A DNA stretch of 64,000 nucleotides from CAYGWX01 sp964353855 [NCBI: uncultured bacterium] (GTDB lineage Bacteria > Edwardsbacteria > CAYGWX01): contig CAYGWX010000003.1 in the NCBI GenBank assembly GCA_964353855.1, forward strand, positions 1 through 64,000, written 5' to 3'. The notes beneath the pieces were generated by a model, which was not told the origin of the DNA, searched no databases, and saw only the letters and a list, made by a program, of their open reading frames with translations. The translations under genes and the position numbers were made by a program. This document shows, piece after piece, positions 33,371-43,588 of this stretch. Each line of letters starts with the position of its first letter. Positions within the stretch are counted from its first letter, which is position 1.

Positions 33371-34870
33371 ATGGCAACTAACTTCAAGAACTTCATTGAT
33401 GGGAAATGGGTGAATGCCAGGACAAATGAGACTTACGAGAACCGTAACCCAGCCAATGGCAACCTGTTGGGAATATTCCCGAAATCAGGAAGACAGGACG
33501 TCTTGAAGGGTATTGAGGCCGCCCACAAAGCCTACCAACATTGGCGCCTCGTTCCTGCACCCAAGCGCGGTGAAATTCTCTACAAAGCGGGCCAGCTCCT
33601 GGTTGAGCGCAAAGAGGAAATCGCCCGAAAGATGACCATGGAGATGGGCAAGGTCATCAAGGAGGCCCGTGGGGATGTACAGGAAGGGATCGATATGTCC
33701 TTCTTCGCTGGGGGAGAGGGACGGAGGATGCTTGGAGACACAACTCCCTCGGAGCTGCCTAACAAGTTCGCGATGTCCGTGAGGATGCCGATTGGGATCA
33801 TCGGGGTGATCACTCCCTGGAATTTCCCTCTGGCCATCCCGACCTGGAAAATTATGCCTGCCTTGGTAGCCGGGAATACCATCGTATGGAAACCGGCCCG
33901 TTGGACGCCTTGGATGGCCTACGAGCTGACCAAGGTTTTCGAGGAGGTTGGGCTTCCGGCCGGGGTCCTGAACCTGGTGTTCGGTTTCGGCGGCGCGGTT
34001 GGTGACCCCTTGGTTGAGGACAAACGAATTGGGATGATCTCTTTCACGGGTTCGACCGATGTCGGTACCAATTTGCAGTCCCGCTGTCCCAAGACCTATA
34101 AGCGGATCTCCTGCGAGATGGGTGGGAAGAACGCCATCATGGTGATGGACGACGCGGATCTGGACCTGGCCGTGGAGGGGATCATTTGGTCAGCCTTCGG
34201 GACCACGGGCCAGCGCTGCACGGCCTGCTCGCGGCTCATCGCCCACAAGAAGATCGTCAGACCCCTAACGGAAAAGGTCGTGGCCAGGGCCAAGGCCTTG
34301 AGGCTCGGGGACGGTCTGGACCCCAAGACGGAGATGGGACCGGTGGTGAATTCCGATGCTCGGGAGAAGATTCACGAATACGTCCAGATCGGAAAGCGGG
34401 AAGGTGCCAAGATCCTGTGCGGGGGGTGCAAGCCCACGGAGAAGCCCCTGAACAAGGGATTTTTCTATGCCCCCACGGTGTTCGGAGAGGTTACTCCGAA
34501 GATGCGAATCGCTCAGGAAGAGATCTTCGGGCCGGTCCTTGGGATTATCGAATGCAATTCTCTGGAACAGGCCGTAAAGATCAACAATGAGACCGACTTT
34601 GGGTTGTCCTCGGCGATTTACACCCGGGACGTGAACAGAGCTTTCCATGCCATGCGGGACATCGACACCGGCCTCTGCTACATCAATTCCGGGACGATCG
34701 GAGCCGAGGTGCATCTGCCCTTCGGCGGAACCCGCGGGACCGGCAACGGACACCGCGAGGCCGGCCAGGAGGCTCTGATGACCTTCACGGAGTGGAAGAG
34801 CATCTTCGTTGATTTCTCAGGCAAGCTCCAGAAGGCTCAGATTGACGAGGTAAAAGTTTCCAAGAAATAA
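33371..34870 (+). CDS. NAD(P)-dependent aldehyde dehydrogenase
   Basis: Oxidises an aldehyde to the acid. 499 residues, standard length. The catalytic cysteine is C283 in [10 protein letters not shown] and the general base E249 in SCEMGGKNA; the cofactor region is [14 protein letters not shown] near 148 and FTGSTDVG near 225. The C-terminal [22 protein letters not shown] block resembles the ALDH7/semialdehyde group (alpha-aminoadipic or related semialdehydes), suggesting amino-acid breakdown. GAGGGAGGAATAGGG precedes the ATG. It is the first gene of a 9-kb same-strand cluster ending at ndk. Exact substrate unknown. Confidence 0.9.
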   Translation: MATNFKNFIDGKWVNARTNETYENRNPANGNLLGIFPKSGRQDVLKGIEAAHKAYQHWRLVPAPKRGEILYKAGQLLVERKEEIARKMTMEMGKVIKEARGDVQEGIDMSFFAGGEGRRMLGDTTPSELPNKFAMSVRMPIGIIGVITPWNFPLAIPTWKIMPALVAGNTIVWKPARWTPWMAYELTKVFEEVGLPAGVLNLVFGFGGAVGDPLVEDKRIGMISFTGSTDVGTNLQSRCPKTYKRISCEMGGKNAIMVMDDADLDLAVEGIIWSAFGTTGQRCTACSRLIAHKKIVRPLTEKVVARAKALRLGDGLDPKTEMGPVVNSDAREKIHEYVQIGKREGAKILCGGCKPTEKPLNKGFFYAPTVFGEVTPKMRIAQEEIFGPVLGIIECNSLEQAVKINNETDFGLSSAIYTRDVNRAFHAMRDIDTGLCYINSGTIGAEVHLPFGGTRGTGNGHREAGQEALMTFTEWKSIFVDFSGKLQKAQIDEVKVSKK

Positions 34871-34976
34871 AACCATTGGAGGCACTAAAATCGTTCGAGG
34901 AGTTGGAAACTTAACTGCAAAATAAACAGTGCTTCAAACGATTCCAATTCTCTTAATGAACCCTTTGGAGAAACGA

Positions 34977-36317
34977 ATGCAGAGGAAGCGGGTCTTAATC
35001 ATGGGGGCGGCCGGGAGGGATTTCCATGATTTCAACGTTTATTTCCGGAACAAACCGGAGTTCGAGGTGGTGTGCTTTACGGCCACGCAGATCCCTAACA
35101 TCGACGGACGAAGATATCCTGCAGTCCTGGCCGGTAAGCTCTACCCCAAAGGAATCCCGATTTACCCTGAAAGTCAACTCACTTCCCTAATCAAGGCCCA
35201 ACGGATCGGGGCAGTCGTATTCTCCTATAGCGACGTATCTCACGAATACATTATGCACCGAGCTTCCCAGGTCTTGGCTGCAGGCGCCAATTTCGCACTT
35301 TTGTCCGGCGAGCAGACCATGATCAAGTCCAAGAAGCCGGTTGTGGCGATCTGCGCCGTGCGCACGGGAAGCGGAAAGAGCCAAACCACTCGGCGGGTCG
35401 CTGATATCCTCAGGGCGAATGGTTTGAAGGTGGTCGTGATCAGACATCCCATGCCGTACGGGGATCTTGTGAAGCAGAAGGTGCAGCGGTTCGCCGACTA
35501 CGCAGATTTGGACCGTCAGGAGTGCACAATCGAGGAGCGCGAGGAATACGAGCCACACCTTATGCGGGGGATGGTGGTCTATGCCGGGGTGGACTACGAG
35601 GCGATCCTCCGGAAGGCGGAGCGGGAAGCCGACGTGATCGTGTGGGACGGCGGGAACAACGACCTGCCGTTCTACCAACCGGATCTCTTCATCGTGGTCG
35701 TGGACCCCCACCGTGCAGGCCACGAGCTTCTTTACCATCCCGGAGAGACCAACCTCAGGATGGCGGATGTGGTCGTCGTCAACAAGGTTGACACGGCAGA
35801 GAAAAGGAAAGTTGCCGAGGTCAAGGCCAATATCCGGGCGGTGAACCCGAAAGCCGCGGTCGTCGAGGCCAGATCCCCGATCACCTTAGAGGGCGAAAAC
35901 CGGATCAAGGGAAAACGGGTCTTGGTCGTGGAGGACGGCCCCACAGTGACCCACGGGGAGATGCGCTATGGGGCCGGGATCGTGGCCGCCAAGAAATTTG
36001 GGGCCAGAAGGATTGTGGATCCCAGGCCTTATGTCCAGGGCACGATCAAAAAAACCTTTGAGAAGTATCCTCACATCGGCACCCTACTTCCAGCCATGGG
36101 CTACGGAGAAAAGCAGGTCAAGGACTTGGAGAAGACCATCAATGCCGTGCCCTGCGATGTAGTCATCGTGGGAACTCCGGTCGACCTCCGGCGGATCATT
36201 CAAATTAACAAACCAGTTGTAAGAGTTACCTATGAGTTAGTAGAAATCACGAAACCAGGGCTCAAGCCATTTGTAGAAGCGTGCATAAAGCACAAGGGTC
36301 GTAAAAAGATATTGTAG
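34977..36317 (+). CDS. Cyclic 2,3-diphosphoglycerate synthetase-like P-loop protein
   Basis: 446 residues from ATG 34977, chosen for TTGGAGAA seven bases upstream. It resembles archaeal cyclic 2,3-diphosphoglycerate synthetase: N-terminal GAAGRDFHDFNVYFR, and a P-loop in CAVRTGSGKSQTTRR near 145. Then VWDGGNNDLPFYQPDL near 225, VDPHRAG near 245, VVVNKVD near 275 and an ATP/GTPase-like C-terminus (VEDGPTVTHGEM, GTPVDLRRI). Bacteria are not known for the archaeal solute, so the substrate is open. Its place between aldehyde dehydrogenase and carbamate kinase, whose ATG follows nine bases after its stop, suggests a phosphoryl- or carbamoyl-phosphate-linked step in amino-acid or purine breakdown. 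That is inference. Confidence 0.7.
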   Translation: MQRKRVLIMGAAGRDFHDFNVYFRNKPEFEVVCFTATQIPNIDGRRYPAVLAGKLYPKGIPIYPESQLTSLIKAQRIGAVVFSYSDVSHEYIMHRASQVLAAGANFALLSGEQTMIKSKKPVVAICAVRTGSGKSQTTRRVADILRANGLKVVVIRHPMPYGDLVKQKVQRFADYADLDRQECTIEEREEYEPHLMRGMVVYAGVDYEAILRKAEREADVIVWDGGNNDLPFYQPDLFIVVVDPHRAGHELLYHPGETNLRMADVVVVNKVDTAEKRKVAEVKANIRAVNPKAAVVEARSPITLEGENRIKGKRVLVVEDGPTVTHGEMRYGAGIVAAKKFGARRIVDPRPYVQGTIKKTFEKYPHIGTLLPAMGYGEKQVKDLEKTINAVPCDVVIVGTPVDLRRIIQINKPVVRVTYELVEITKPGLKPFVEACIKHKGRKKIL

Positions 36318-36326
36318 TAAGATGAT

Positions 36327-37265
36327 ATGTCTAAAACCGCAGTGGTCGCCTTAGGGGGAAACGCCATCGGGACGACCGGGCGGGAGGACATCCACCAGCA
36401 ATTCGCCAATACCCGCAAGAGCCTATCGGGAATCTTGGAGCTCGTCAAAGAAGGGTACCAGTTGGCCATAACTCATGGAAATGGGCCCCAGGTTGGAAAC
36501 GCCCTGTTGCGCGTCGAACGCACGATGGACACAATCCCGGCCCTTCCCCTCGGGGTGATCGTGGCCGACACTGAGGGCGGGATGGGCTACATGATCGAGC
36601 AATCCCTTCAGAACAAGCTGCATCGCGAGGGCATCCCTCGCAAAGTGGTCACCATCGTGACCCAGGTGATCGTGGACCGGAACGACCCTTCGATCCTGAA
36701 CCCCACCAAGCCTATCGGACCTTTCTACACTAAGGAACAGGCCGAGCGCCTGGCAAAAAAAAACGAGTGGATCATTAAGGAAGATGCCGGCCGGGGATTT
36801 CGAAGGCTTGTGCCATCGCCGATCCCCACGGAGATTGTGGAAAAAGACATCATCAAGTCCCTGGTTCAATCCGGAACCATCGTTATTGCTGCCGGAGGAG
36901 GTGGGGCACCGGTCTATGTGGAAGAGGATGGGACCTACGAGGGTGTGGATGCGGTCGTGGACAAGGACCGAGCCTCGGCGGTTTTAGCCCAGGATATCGG
37001 AGCAGAGACCTTGGTCATCCTGACTTCCGTGGACAAGGTCTGCCTGAATTACATGAATTCCAATGAGCGCCCCCTTTCCTGGGTTTCCGTGACCGAGGCA
37101 AAGCGCTACATAGCCGAGGGTCACTTTCCCCAGGGCAGCATGGGTCCCAAGATAGGGGCTGCCATTCAATTCCTGGAAGCCGGAGGAAAACAGGTGATCA
37201 TCACGTCTCCAGGATTAGTCAAAGAGGCCTTAGAAGGCAAGGCAGGAACAAAAATTATCCCTTAA
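36327..37265 (+). CDS. arcC: Carbamate kinase
   Basis: Transfers phosphate from carbamoyl phosphate to ADP, yielding ATP, CO2 and ammonia in fermentation of arginine, purines and similar compounds. 312 residues, normal length. The amino-acid-kinase fold is clear: VALGGNAIG at about 6, THGNGPQVGN near 50, VIAAGGGGAPV near 190 and KDRASAVLAQDIGAE near 212. No ornithine carbamoyltransferase or arginine deiminase is near, so the source of carbamoyl phosphate is not seen here. Short gaps place it in one operon with its neighbours. Confidence 0.94.
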   Translation: MSKTAVVALGGNAIGTTGREDIHQQFANTRKSLSGILELVKEGYQLAITHGNGPQVGNALLRVERTMDTIPALPLGVIVADTEGGMGYMIEQSLQNKLHREGIPRKVVTIVTQVIVDRNDPSILNPTKPIGPFYTKEQAERLAKKNEWIIKEDAGRGFRRLVPSPIPTEIVEKDIIKSLVQSGTIVIAAGGGGAPVYVEEDGTYEGVDAVVDKDRASAVLAQDIGAETLVILTSVDKVCLNYMNSNERPLSWVSVTEAKRYIAEGHFPQGSMGPKIGAAIQFLEAGGKQVIITSPGLVKEALEGKAGTKIIP

Positions 37266-37292
37266 ACTCAGATACGCTATTAGGGAGACGAT

Positions 37293-38441
37293 GTGAAGAT
37301 ACATGAATATCAAGCGCGGGAGATCATGGCGCGCGCGGGGGTACCCTTCTCCCGGGGCAGGGTGGCCACAACGCCCGAGGAGGTCGAGGTCATGGCCAAG
37401 GAGTTCGGCGTGCCGGTCGTGGTCAAGGCCCAGGTCCATGCGGGAGGGAGAGGCAAAGCCGGAGGAGTGAAGATCGCCAAGTCTCCGGAGGAGGCCAAAC
37501 AGGTCGCGTCCCAGATGTTGGGAATGAACCTGAAGGGCCTGATCGTGAAGAAGGTCCTGGTCTCGGAGTGCATCGACATTGCCTCCGAAGCCTACCTCGG
37601 AGTCATCGTAGACCGAAAGAGCAAGCGGCCGGTGATGATGGTCTCCGGGGCCGGAGGGGTGGAGATCGAGGAGGTGGCCAAGCAGACTCCGGAGAAGATT
37701 CACAAGCTGACCATCGACCCCCTGTTCGGGCTGCGTTCCTTTGAGGCCCGTGCCCTGACCTTTAAGTTGTACAGTGATGGAGCCATTGCGGCCAAGGCAA
37801 CCAAGGTTCTGCAGCAGCTCTACCAGGCTTTTCTGTCTTGCGACGCCTCGCTGGCCGAAATCAATCCCTTCGTGACCACGCCCAAGGGGGAGGCTATCGC
37901 CCTGGACGCCAAGATCAACATCGACGACAACGCCCTCTCTCGTCGGCCGGATATCGAGGCCCTGCGGGACCTTGAGGAGGAGGTCCCGGCCGAGGTGAAG
38001 GCCCGAAAGAAAGACCTGACCTTCATCAGGCTGGAAGGGAACATCGGATGCGTGGTGAACGGAGCGGGGCTGGCCATGGCTACGATGGACCTAGTGAAAC
38101 TCTACGGCGGGGAGCCGGCAAACTTCCTGGATATCGGGGGGAGCTCCAATCCCGAGAAGGTCACCACGGCTATGGAGATCATCCTGGAAGACCAAAATGT
38201 GAAGGCCATCCTCTTCAACATCTTCGGAGGGATCACTCGGTGTGACGATGTGGCCAACGGGCTCGTGGAATCCCTTTCCAAGAGGGAGGTCCGGGTGCCC
38301 ATCGTGATCCGGCTGGCTGGCACCAACGAGGAGAAGGGTCGACAGATCCTAGCCAAGTCCAGACTTGTGTCCGCAGTCTCCATGTCCGAGGCCGTGCAGA
38401 AGGCCGTCGCCTTAGCCCAGGGGGGGCGGGAGGCGAGATGA
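37293..38441 (+). CDS. sucC: Succinyl-CoA synthetase beta subunit (ADP-forming)
   Basis: With SucD interconverts succinyl-CoA plus ADP/Pi and succinate plus ATP; next to 2-oxoacid oxidoreductase it probably makes ATP by substrate-level phosphorylation. 382 residues. The N-terminal ATP-grasp part has [15 protein letters not shown] near 46, and EINPF lies near 192. The C-terminal [16 protein letters not shown] is near 307. GTG start at 37293 with AGGGAGACG upstream (the ATG two bases earlier is followed at once by a stop). The stop overlaps sucD. Confidence 0.95.
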   Translation: MKIHEYQAREIMARAGVPFSRGRVATTPEEVEVMAKEFGVPVVVKAQVHAGGRGKAGGVKIAKSPEEAKQVASQMLGMNLKGLIVKKVLVSECIDIASEAYLGVIVDRKSKRPVMMVSGAGGVEIEEVAKQTPEKIHKLTIDPLFGLRSFEARALTFKLYSDGAIAAKATKVLQQLYQAFLSCDASLAEINPFVTTPKGEAIALDAKINIDDNALSRRPDIEALRDLEEEVPAEVKARKKDLTFIRLEGNIGCVVNGAGLAMATMDLVKLYGGEPANFLDIGGSSNPEKVTTAMEIILEDQNVKAILFNIFGGITRCDDVANGLVESLSKREVRVPIVIRLAGTNEEKGRQILAKSRLVSAVSMSEAVQKAVALAQGGREAR

Positions 38442-39331
38442 GCATCTTCCTCGACAAGAAGACCCGGCTGGTGGTTCAGGGAATTACGGGACGGGACGGG
38501 GCCTTTCACACCAAGCAGATGCTGGCCTACGGGACCAAGGTAGTGGCCGGGATGACTCCCGGAAAGAAGGGGGAGAGAGTAGAAGGCGTCCCCGTTTTTA
38601 ACACCGTGCATGAGGCCGTGGAGGCTACGGGTGCCAACGCCTCGGTCATCTTCGTCCCAGCGGCGTTCTCAGCAGATGCCGTCATGGAGGCCGTGGAGGC
38701 CGGCGTGGACCTCGTCGTCTGCATCACCGAGGGCATTCCCACCTTGGACATGGTCAGGGTCTATGAATTCGTCAGGCAGAGCAAAGCCCGGCTCATCGGG
38801 CCGAACTGCCCGGGCCTCATCAGCCCCGGAAAATCCAAGGTAGGCATCCTGCCCGGGCAGATCTGCAAGCCCGGTCCGGTGGGCGTGGTTTCGCGCAGCG
38901 GTACCCTGACCTACGAGGTCATCTGGCAGCTGACCAGCGCGGGCTTCGGGCAGTCCACCTGCATCGGCATCGGGGGCGACCCCATCATCGGGACGAACTT
39001 CATCGATTGCCTGGAGGCCTTTAACCAGGACCCCCAGACCCGCGCCGTTGTGATGATCGGGGAGATCGGGGGAACAGACGAAGAGGAGGCGGCCGCCTTC
39101 ATCAAAAGAAAGATGAAAAAACCGGTGGTCGGCTTCATCGCCGGGAGGACTGCGCCGCCCGGAAAGCGGATGGGCCACGCCGGGGCGATCATCTCCGGAG
39201 GCACCGGCACCGCGGAGGAGAAGATCGCCGCCCTGACCAACGCCGGGGTGCCCGTGGCCAGGGAGCCAGCCGAGATCCCAGGACTTATCCGGGACGCCGG
39301 GAAGCCGAAACGAAAACCCCGTAAACGCTAA
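38438..39331 (+). CDS. sucD: Succinyl-CoA synthetase alpha subunit
   Basis: CoA-binding subunit carrying the phosphohistidine. 297 residues. The CoA-binding region is [16 protein letters not shown] near 12, and the active-site His is H247 in [17 protein letters not shown]. The ATGA overlap with sucC means translational coupling. Ferredoxin-type korD follows after eight bases. Confidence 0.95.
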   Translation: MSIFLDKKTRLVVQGITGRDGAFHTKQMLAYGTKVVAGMTPGKKGERVEGVPVFNTVHEAVEATGANASVIFVPAAFSADAVMEAVEAGVDLVVCITEGIPTLDMVRVYEFVRQSKARLIGPNCPGLISPGKSKVGILPGQICKPGPVGVVSRSGTLTYEVIWQLTSAGFGQSTCIGIGGDPIIGTNFIDCLEAFNQDPQTRAVVMIGEIGGTDEEEAAAFIKRKMKKPVVGFIAGRTAPPGKRMGHAGAIISGGTGTAEEKIAALTNAGVPVAREPAEIPGLIRDAGKPKRKPRKR

Positions 39332-39339
39332 ATCCTTCT

Positions 39340-39624
39340 ATGCCAAAACAAATGACGATCACCCAGGCCCTGGCGTTCATGGAAAAGGAATGGGCCACTT
39401 ACCCTCATCCCATATACATCTTCGAGCCCTGGTGTAAGGGCTGCGATATCTGCGTGGCCCTCTGTCCGGAGGGGACCCTGGAGATGGGCCGGGACAAGAT
39501 CGCCCATGTCGTCCGCCCAGAGACCTGCACCCACTGCAAACTCTGCGAGCTGCGCTGTCCGGACTTCTGCATCACGGTGTTCCCGAAGAAGAAAAAGGCC
39601 GATGCCCCGGAGAGCCCCTCATGA
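39340..39624 (+). CDS. korD: 2-oxoacid:ferredoxin oxidoreductase, delta (ferredoxin-like) subunit
   Basis: 94-residue 2[4Fe-4S] protein passing electrons from the KorAB active site to ferredoxin. Two clusters of cysteines: CKGCDICVALCPEG near 31 and CTHCKLCELRCPDFC near 63. The ATG at 39340 has no strong ribosome site; the ATG at 39352 is an alternative. Its end overlaps the korA ATG by four bases. Confidence 0.9.
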   Translation: MPKQMTITQALAFMEKEWATYPHPIYIFEPWCKGCDICVALCPEGTLEMGRDKIAHVVRPETCTHCKLCELRCPDFCITVFPKKKKADAPESPS

Positions 39625-40778
39625 CCCAGAAACGTAAGAACAGGCTCCTCCAGGGGAACGAGGCCTCGGCCGAAGGGGCCTTGGCGGCCGGATGCCGGTT
39701 CTTCGCCGGCTATCCCATCACCCCATCCACAGAGATCGCTGAAATCCTCTCCGAGAGACTCCCCCAATTGGGAGGGAAGTTCATCCAGATGGAGGACGAG
39801 ATCGCTTCCATCGGGGCTGTAATCGGGGCCAGCGCTGCCGGCATCAAAGCCATGACCGCCACCTCCGGGCCGGGCTTTTCCCTGATGCAGGAGAACATCG
39901 GGTATGCCTCCATGGGAGAGGTCCCCTGTGTTATCGTGAACGTTCAGCGGGGCGGTCCTTCCACGGGCCTTCCAACCAAAGCCCACCAGGGAGACATGAT
40001 GCAGGCCCGCTGGGGCACGCACGGGGATCATTCAGTGATCGCCCTCTGTCCCTCCTCGGTCCGGGAGTGCTACGAACTGACCGTGGAAGCCTTCAATCTA
40101 TCCGAGCAGTACCGTCTACCGGTGATCGTGCTTCTGGATGAGATCGTAGGCCACATGCGCGAAAAAGTCGAGATCCCGGATTTCTCGGAGATCGTGCTCT
40201 ACCAGCGCCGCAAACCCAACTGTCCTCCGGAAGAGTACGAACACTACGGCCCGGGAACGAACTTCCTCGCTCCCTTTGCCAGCTTCGGAGAGGGATATCG
40301 TTTCGTCGTGGAAAGCCTGACCCATGACGAGAAGGGCTATGCCACCAACCGACCCGACGAGATCGCCGCGAATATGCAGCGGCTGAAGGATAAAATCGAG
40401 CTGAACCGTGAGAAACTAATCAAGGTTCACGAGGAGGAGTGCGCCGGGGCGGGGATCGTGGTCTTCGCCTACGGCTCCACTGCACGCTCCGCCCTCCAAG
40501 CTGTCCGAGATGCTCGGAGGGAGGGAATCCGGGTGGGGTTCTTCCGCCCCCTCATCATTTGGCCGTTCCCCGAAGAACCCATGAAAAAAGCCCTGCACGA
40601 CGCCCAGGTGGTGATCGTTCCGGAGCTGAACCAGGGCCAGATGCGCCGGGAGGTGGAGCGCCTTAACCCGGGACGGGTCAAGGTCGTCGGGGTCGAGCAG
40701 GTTGACGGGGAGATGATGGTTCCCCGGAGGGTCCTGGACGAGATCCGAGCCGCTAACCGGGACCTCTTCAAAGGATAA
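39621..40778 (+). CDS. korA: 2-oxoglutarate:ferredoxin oxidoreductase, alpha subunit
   Basis: 385 residues. Together with KorB, C and D it oxidatively decarboxylates a 2-oxoacid to acyl-CoA, reducing ferredoxin. Family landmarks are GNEASAEGALAAGCRFFAGYPITPSTEI near 10, QMEDEIASIGAVIGAS near 55 and TSGPGFSLMQENIG near 83. The neighbouring sucCD favours 2-oxoglutarate over branched-chain oxoacids, but specificity cannot be read from sequence. Confidence 0.92.
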   Translation: MTQKRKNRLLQGNEASAEGALAAGCRFFAGYPITPSTEIAEILSERLPQLGGKFIQMEDEIASIGAVIGASAAGIKAMTATSGPGFSLMQENIGYASMGEVPCVIVNVQRGGPSTGLPTKAHQGDMMQARWGTHGDHSVIALCPSSVRECYELTVEAFNLSEQYRLPVIVLLDEIVGHMREKVEIPDFSEIVLYQRRKPNCPPEEYEHYGPGTNFLAPFASFGEGYRFVVESLTHDEKGYATNRPDEIAANMQRLKDKIELNREKLIKVHEEECAGAGIVVFAYGSTARSALQAVRDARREGIRVGFFRPLIIWPFPEEPMKKALHDAQVVIVPELNQGQMRREVERLNPGRVKVVGVEQVDGEMMVPRRVLDEIRAANRDLFKG

Positions 40779-40781
40779 GCC

Positions 40782-41663
40782 ATGGGCATAATCCAAACCA
40801 AGCCATTCCACCCCGTCGTTTACGACTACCTGAGGAAGAACAAGATATTTCCATCGGTCTGGTGCGAAGGGTGTTCCATCGGGATCATCTTCGCGGCCCT
40901 GATCCGCGCGATCGACCGGCTTAAAATCCCCAAAGACGACATCGTGATGGTCTCCGGCATCGGCTGTTCCTCCCGGGCTCCGATCTACGCTGATTTCTGC
41001 GCCATGCACACGACCCACGGCCGGGCACTCACCTTCGCCACCGGGATCAAGCTTGCCAAGCCCCATTTGCACCCTATCGTGATGACCGGGGACGGAGATT
41101 GTCTGGCCATCGGCGGGAACCACTTCATCCACGCCGCCCGGCGGAACATCGATATGACGGTGATCATGGTCAACAACAACATATACGGGATGACCGGGGG
41201 TCAATACTCCCCGACCACCCCCGCAAACAAGTTCAGCGCCACCTCGCCCTACGGAAGCGTGGAGCATCCCTTCGATCCCTGCGAACTGGCCAAGGGTTGC
41301 GGGGCGAGTTTCGTAGCCCGGGGAACTTCTTATGCAGCCACCGAGTTGGACAAGCTGATCGGCCAGGGCCTCAAGAAAAAAGGCTTCGCCTTCGTGGAGG
41401 TGGTCAGCCACTGCCACACTCTTTACGGCCGGTTCAATAAGATGCCTTCAGCCGTGGAGATGCTCAAGTGGGAACGGGACCACGCCGTGAACCTGGCCCA
41501 AGCCTCCAAGCTCTCTCCGGAGGAGATGAAGGACAAGTTTGTTACCGGCGTCCTTCAGGACCGAGATATCCCGGAATACACCGAAGTCTACGACCAGGTC
41601 ATCGACCGGGCTAAACAGCGGTACGCCGAAGATCATGCTTCAGCAGCCGACAGAGTGGAGTGA
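40782..41663 (+). CDS. korB: 2-oxoglutarate:ferredoxin oxidoreductase, beta (ThDP) subunit
   Basis: 293-residue thiamine-diphosphate subunit. The ThDP/Mg motif is MTGDGDCLAIGGNHFIHAAR near 100, followed by MVNNNIYGMTGGQ. Cluster-binding cysteines near the N-terminus are WCEGCSIG, with C in GIGCSSRAP. It starts three bases after korA and overlaps korC (ATGA). Confidence 0.93.
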   Translation: MGIIQTKPFHPVVYDYLRKNKIFPSVWCEGCSIGIIFAALIRAIDRLKIPKDDIVMVSGIGCSSRAPIYADFCAMHTTHGRALTFATGIKLAKPHLHPIVMTGDGDCLAIGGNHFIHAARRNIDMTVIMVNNNIYGMTGGQYSPTTPANKFSATSPYGSVEHPFDPCELAKGCGASFVARGTSYAATELDKLIGQGLKKKGFAFVEVVSHCHTLYGRFNKMPSAVEMLKWERDHAVNLAQASKLSPEEMKDKFVTGVLQDRDIPEYTEVYDQVIDRAKQRYAEDHASAADRVE

Positions 41664-42217
41664 CCATGGCTGAGCGATACGAGATGCGGTTTTCCGGCAC
41701 CGGAGGTCAGGGGCTTCTTATGGCCGGGATCCTGATCGCCGAAGCTGCGATCCGGGACGGGGTGAACGCGATCCAGACCCAGAGCTACGGTCCGGAATCC
41801 CGTGGCGGGGCCTCCAAGTCCGAGGTGGTGCTCTCCCGTGAGGAGATCCTTTATCCCAAGGCCACGAAGATCGATTTCTGCCTGGCTGTGAGCCAGGAGG
41901 CCTACGACAAATATCACAAGGACCTCACGCCCAGCGGGATGCTCATCATCGATCCCTTCTACGTGCTCAAGACCGAACCCGGGGAGAAATTCATCGCCCT
42001 AACGTTCGCCCAGACGGCGAGTGAGAAGCTGGGCCGGGAGGTTGTGGCCAACGTCATCGCCTGCGGGGCCATCGCTGAGCTCACCGGGAAAGTCACGCTC
42101 GCCTCCCTTGAGAAATCCTTGTACGGCCGGGTTCCCAAGGGGACCGAGGAGAAGAACAAACAGGCTTTAACGCTGGGTGTGGAATTGGCCAAAGCCTGGA
42201 GGGCAGCCCATGGTTGA
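41660..42217 (+). CDS. korC: 2-oxoglutarate:ferredoxin oxidoreductase, gamma subunit
   Basis: 185 residues, the CoA-side subunit. It has the family opening RFSGTGGQGLLMAGILIAEAA near 6 and QTQSYGPESRGGASKSEVV near 41. The last codons overlap the start of ndk by eight bases. Confidence 0.92.
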   Translation: MTMAERYEMRFSGTGGQGLLMAGILIAEAAIRDGVNAIQTQSYGPESRGGASKSEVVLSREEILYPKATKIDFCLAVSQEAYDKYHKDLTPSGMLIIDPFYVLKTEPGEKFIALTFAQTASEKLGREVVANVIACGAIAELTGKVTLASLEKSLYGRVPKGTEEKNKQALTLGVELAKAWRAAHG

Positions 42218-42626
42218 ACAGACTCTCATGATCGTCAAGCCGGATGCCGTCAAGGCGAGCAAGACCGGAGAGGTTCTAAGGCGTATCGAGGGGGCGGGGT
42301 TCACGATCCGCGAGATGCGGATGGTCCGCCTGACGGAAGCAGAGGCTAGGCGGTTCTACGAGGTTCATCGCGAAAAGGCTTTCTATCAGCCCCTCGTGGA
42401 GTTCATGACCTCAGGGCCCTGTGTGCCAGTGCTCCTGGAACGGGAGAATGCCATTGCCGGGCTTCGGGAGTTCATCGGCAAGACCAATCCCAAGGAAGCC
42501 GCTCCGGGGACTATCCGCTCTGATTTCGGAACGAATGTTCAGTACAACGCGGTGCACGCGTCGGATGGACCGGATACGGCAAAGCGTGAGAAAGCGTTTT
42601 TCTTCGATAGTCCCGCCGCGGATTGA
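42210..42626 (+). CDS. ndk: Nucleoside diphosphate kinase
   Basis: Balances nucleoside triphosphates with ATP. 138 residues from ATG 42210 (GGAGGGCAGCCC upstream). The opening QTLMIVKPDAVK and the active-site H116 in NAVHASDGP are clear. At the end of the sucCD/kor cluster it can convert ATP made by SucCD to other NTPs. Confidence 0.95.
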   Translation: MVEQTLMIVKPDAVKASKTGEVLRRIEGAGFTIREMRMVRLTEAEARRFYEVHREKAFYQPLVEFMTSGPCVPVLLERENAIAGLREFIGKTNPKEAAPGTIRSDFGTNVQYNAVHASDGPDTAKREKAFFFDSPAAD

Positions 42627-42724
42627 TTAACAAGACGGAATGTGGGGACATAAAATTGGTTAGTTTTTAAAAGGACCTCCCTGACGAGGCGGTCGGGGGA
42701 TAGTTTCACTCTAACGGAGGGCGT

Positions 42725-43588
42725 GTGAACGAAATTCTAAAGGCACGGGAGCTGGCAACCGGGGTCAAGGAGTTTGTGGTTTCATCCCCGGTCATCGCCC
42801 GCAAGGCACTAGCGGGCCAGTTCATCGTGCTGCGTATCGACGAGTACGGAGAGCGGATCCCACTCACCATCGCGGAAACGGATCTTGCAAAGGGCACGGT
42901 AACCATTGTCTTCCTGGAGGTGGGGAAGAGCACCCAACAGCTGGGTACGCTCAAGGAAGGCGATAAGCTGGCCGACTTCATCGGCCCCCTGGGCAAACCC
43001 ACGCACATCGAAAACTACGGAACCGTGGTCGCGATCGGAGGGGGAGTCGGAATCCCGGCTGTGCTTCCCATCGCCCGTGCCCTGAAGGCGAGAGGGAACC
43101 GTGTCATCGGGATTACCGGGGCCCGGCGCAAGGATCTGCTCATCCTCGAAGATGCCATGCGAGGGGCTTGCCACGAGCTCTTGGTGACCACGGACGACGG
43201 CTCCTACGGCATGAAGGGCGTCGTCACGGAGGCTTTAAAGAGACTCATCGCAGAGGGTGCGAAGCTCGATTTGGTCGTAGCCGTTGGGCCAGCGATCATG
43301 ATGAAGTTTGTTGCCCTGACCACCAAACCCTTCAACCTTAAAACCATCGTCTCGTTGAACTCCATCATGGTGGATGGAACCGGGATGTGCGGCGCCTGCC
43401 GTGTAACGGTGGGCAACAAGACCCGTTTCGTGTGCGTGGACGGGCCGGACTTCGACGGTCATGAGGTAAATTACGATGAATTGATGATGCGGCAGAAGAT
43501 GTACCTGGCCCAGGAAAAGCAGTCTATGGCACGCTACGCGGAGAAGTGCGAGGCCTGCCGCCGCGAGGAGGCCATAACCCATGCCTAA
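42725..43588 (+). CDS. nfnA: NfnA-like FAD/NAD-binding subunit (electron-bifurcating transhydrogenase)
   Basis: 287-residue ferredoxin-reductase-fold protein with FAD and NAD domains and a C-terminal [2Fe-2S] motif. The NAD region is IGGGVGIPAVLPIARAL near 100 and the iron-sulfur part GMCGACRV..GNKTRFVCVDGPDFD near 218. GTG at 42725 with AACGGAGGG upstream. The last eight bases overlap the next gene, whose product resembles NfnB/GltA. NfnAB couples NADH, NADPH and reduced ferredoxin, which would link the Kor ferredoxin output to biosynthesis. No glutamate synthase large subunit is present, so a GltBD role is less likely. Confidence 0.85.
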   Translation: MNEILKARELATGVKEFVVSSPVIARKALAGQFIVLRIDEYGERIPLTIAETDLAKGTVTIVFLEVGKSTQQLGTLKEGDKLADFIGPLGKPTHIENYGTVVAIGGGVGIPAVLPIARALKARGNRVIGITGARRKDLLILEDAMRGACHELLVTTDDGSYGMKGVVTEALKRLIAEGAKLDLVVAVGPAIMMKFVALTTKPFNLKTIVSLNSIMVDGTGMCGACRVTVGNKTRFVCVDGPDFDGHEVNYDELMMRQKMYLAQEKQSMARYAEKCEACRREEAITHA

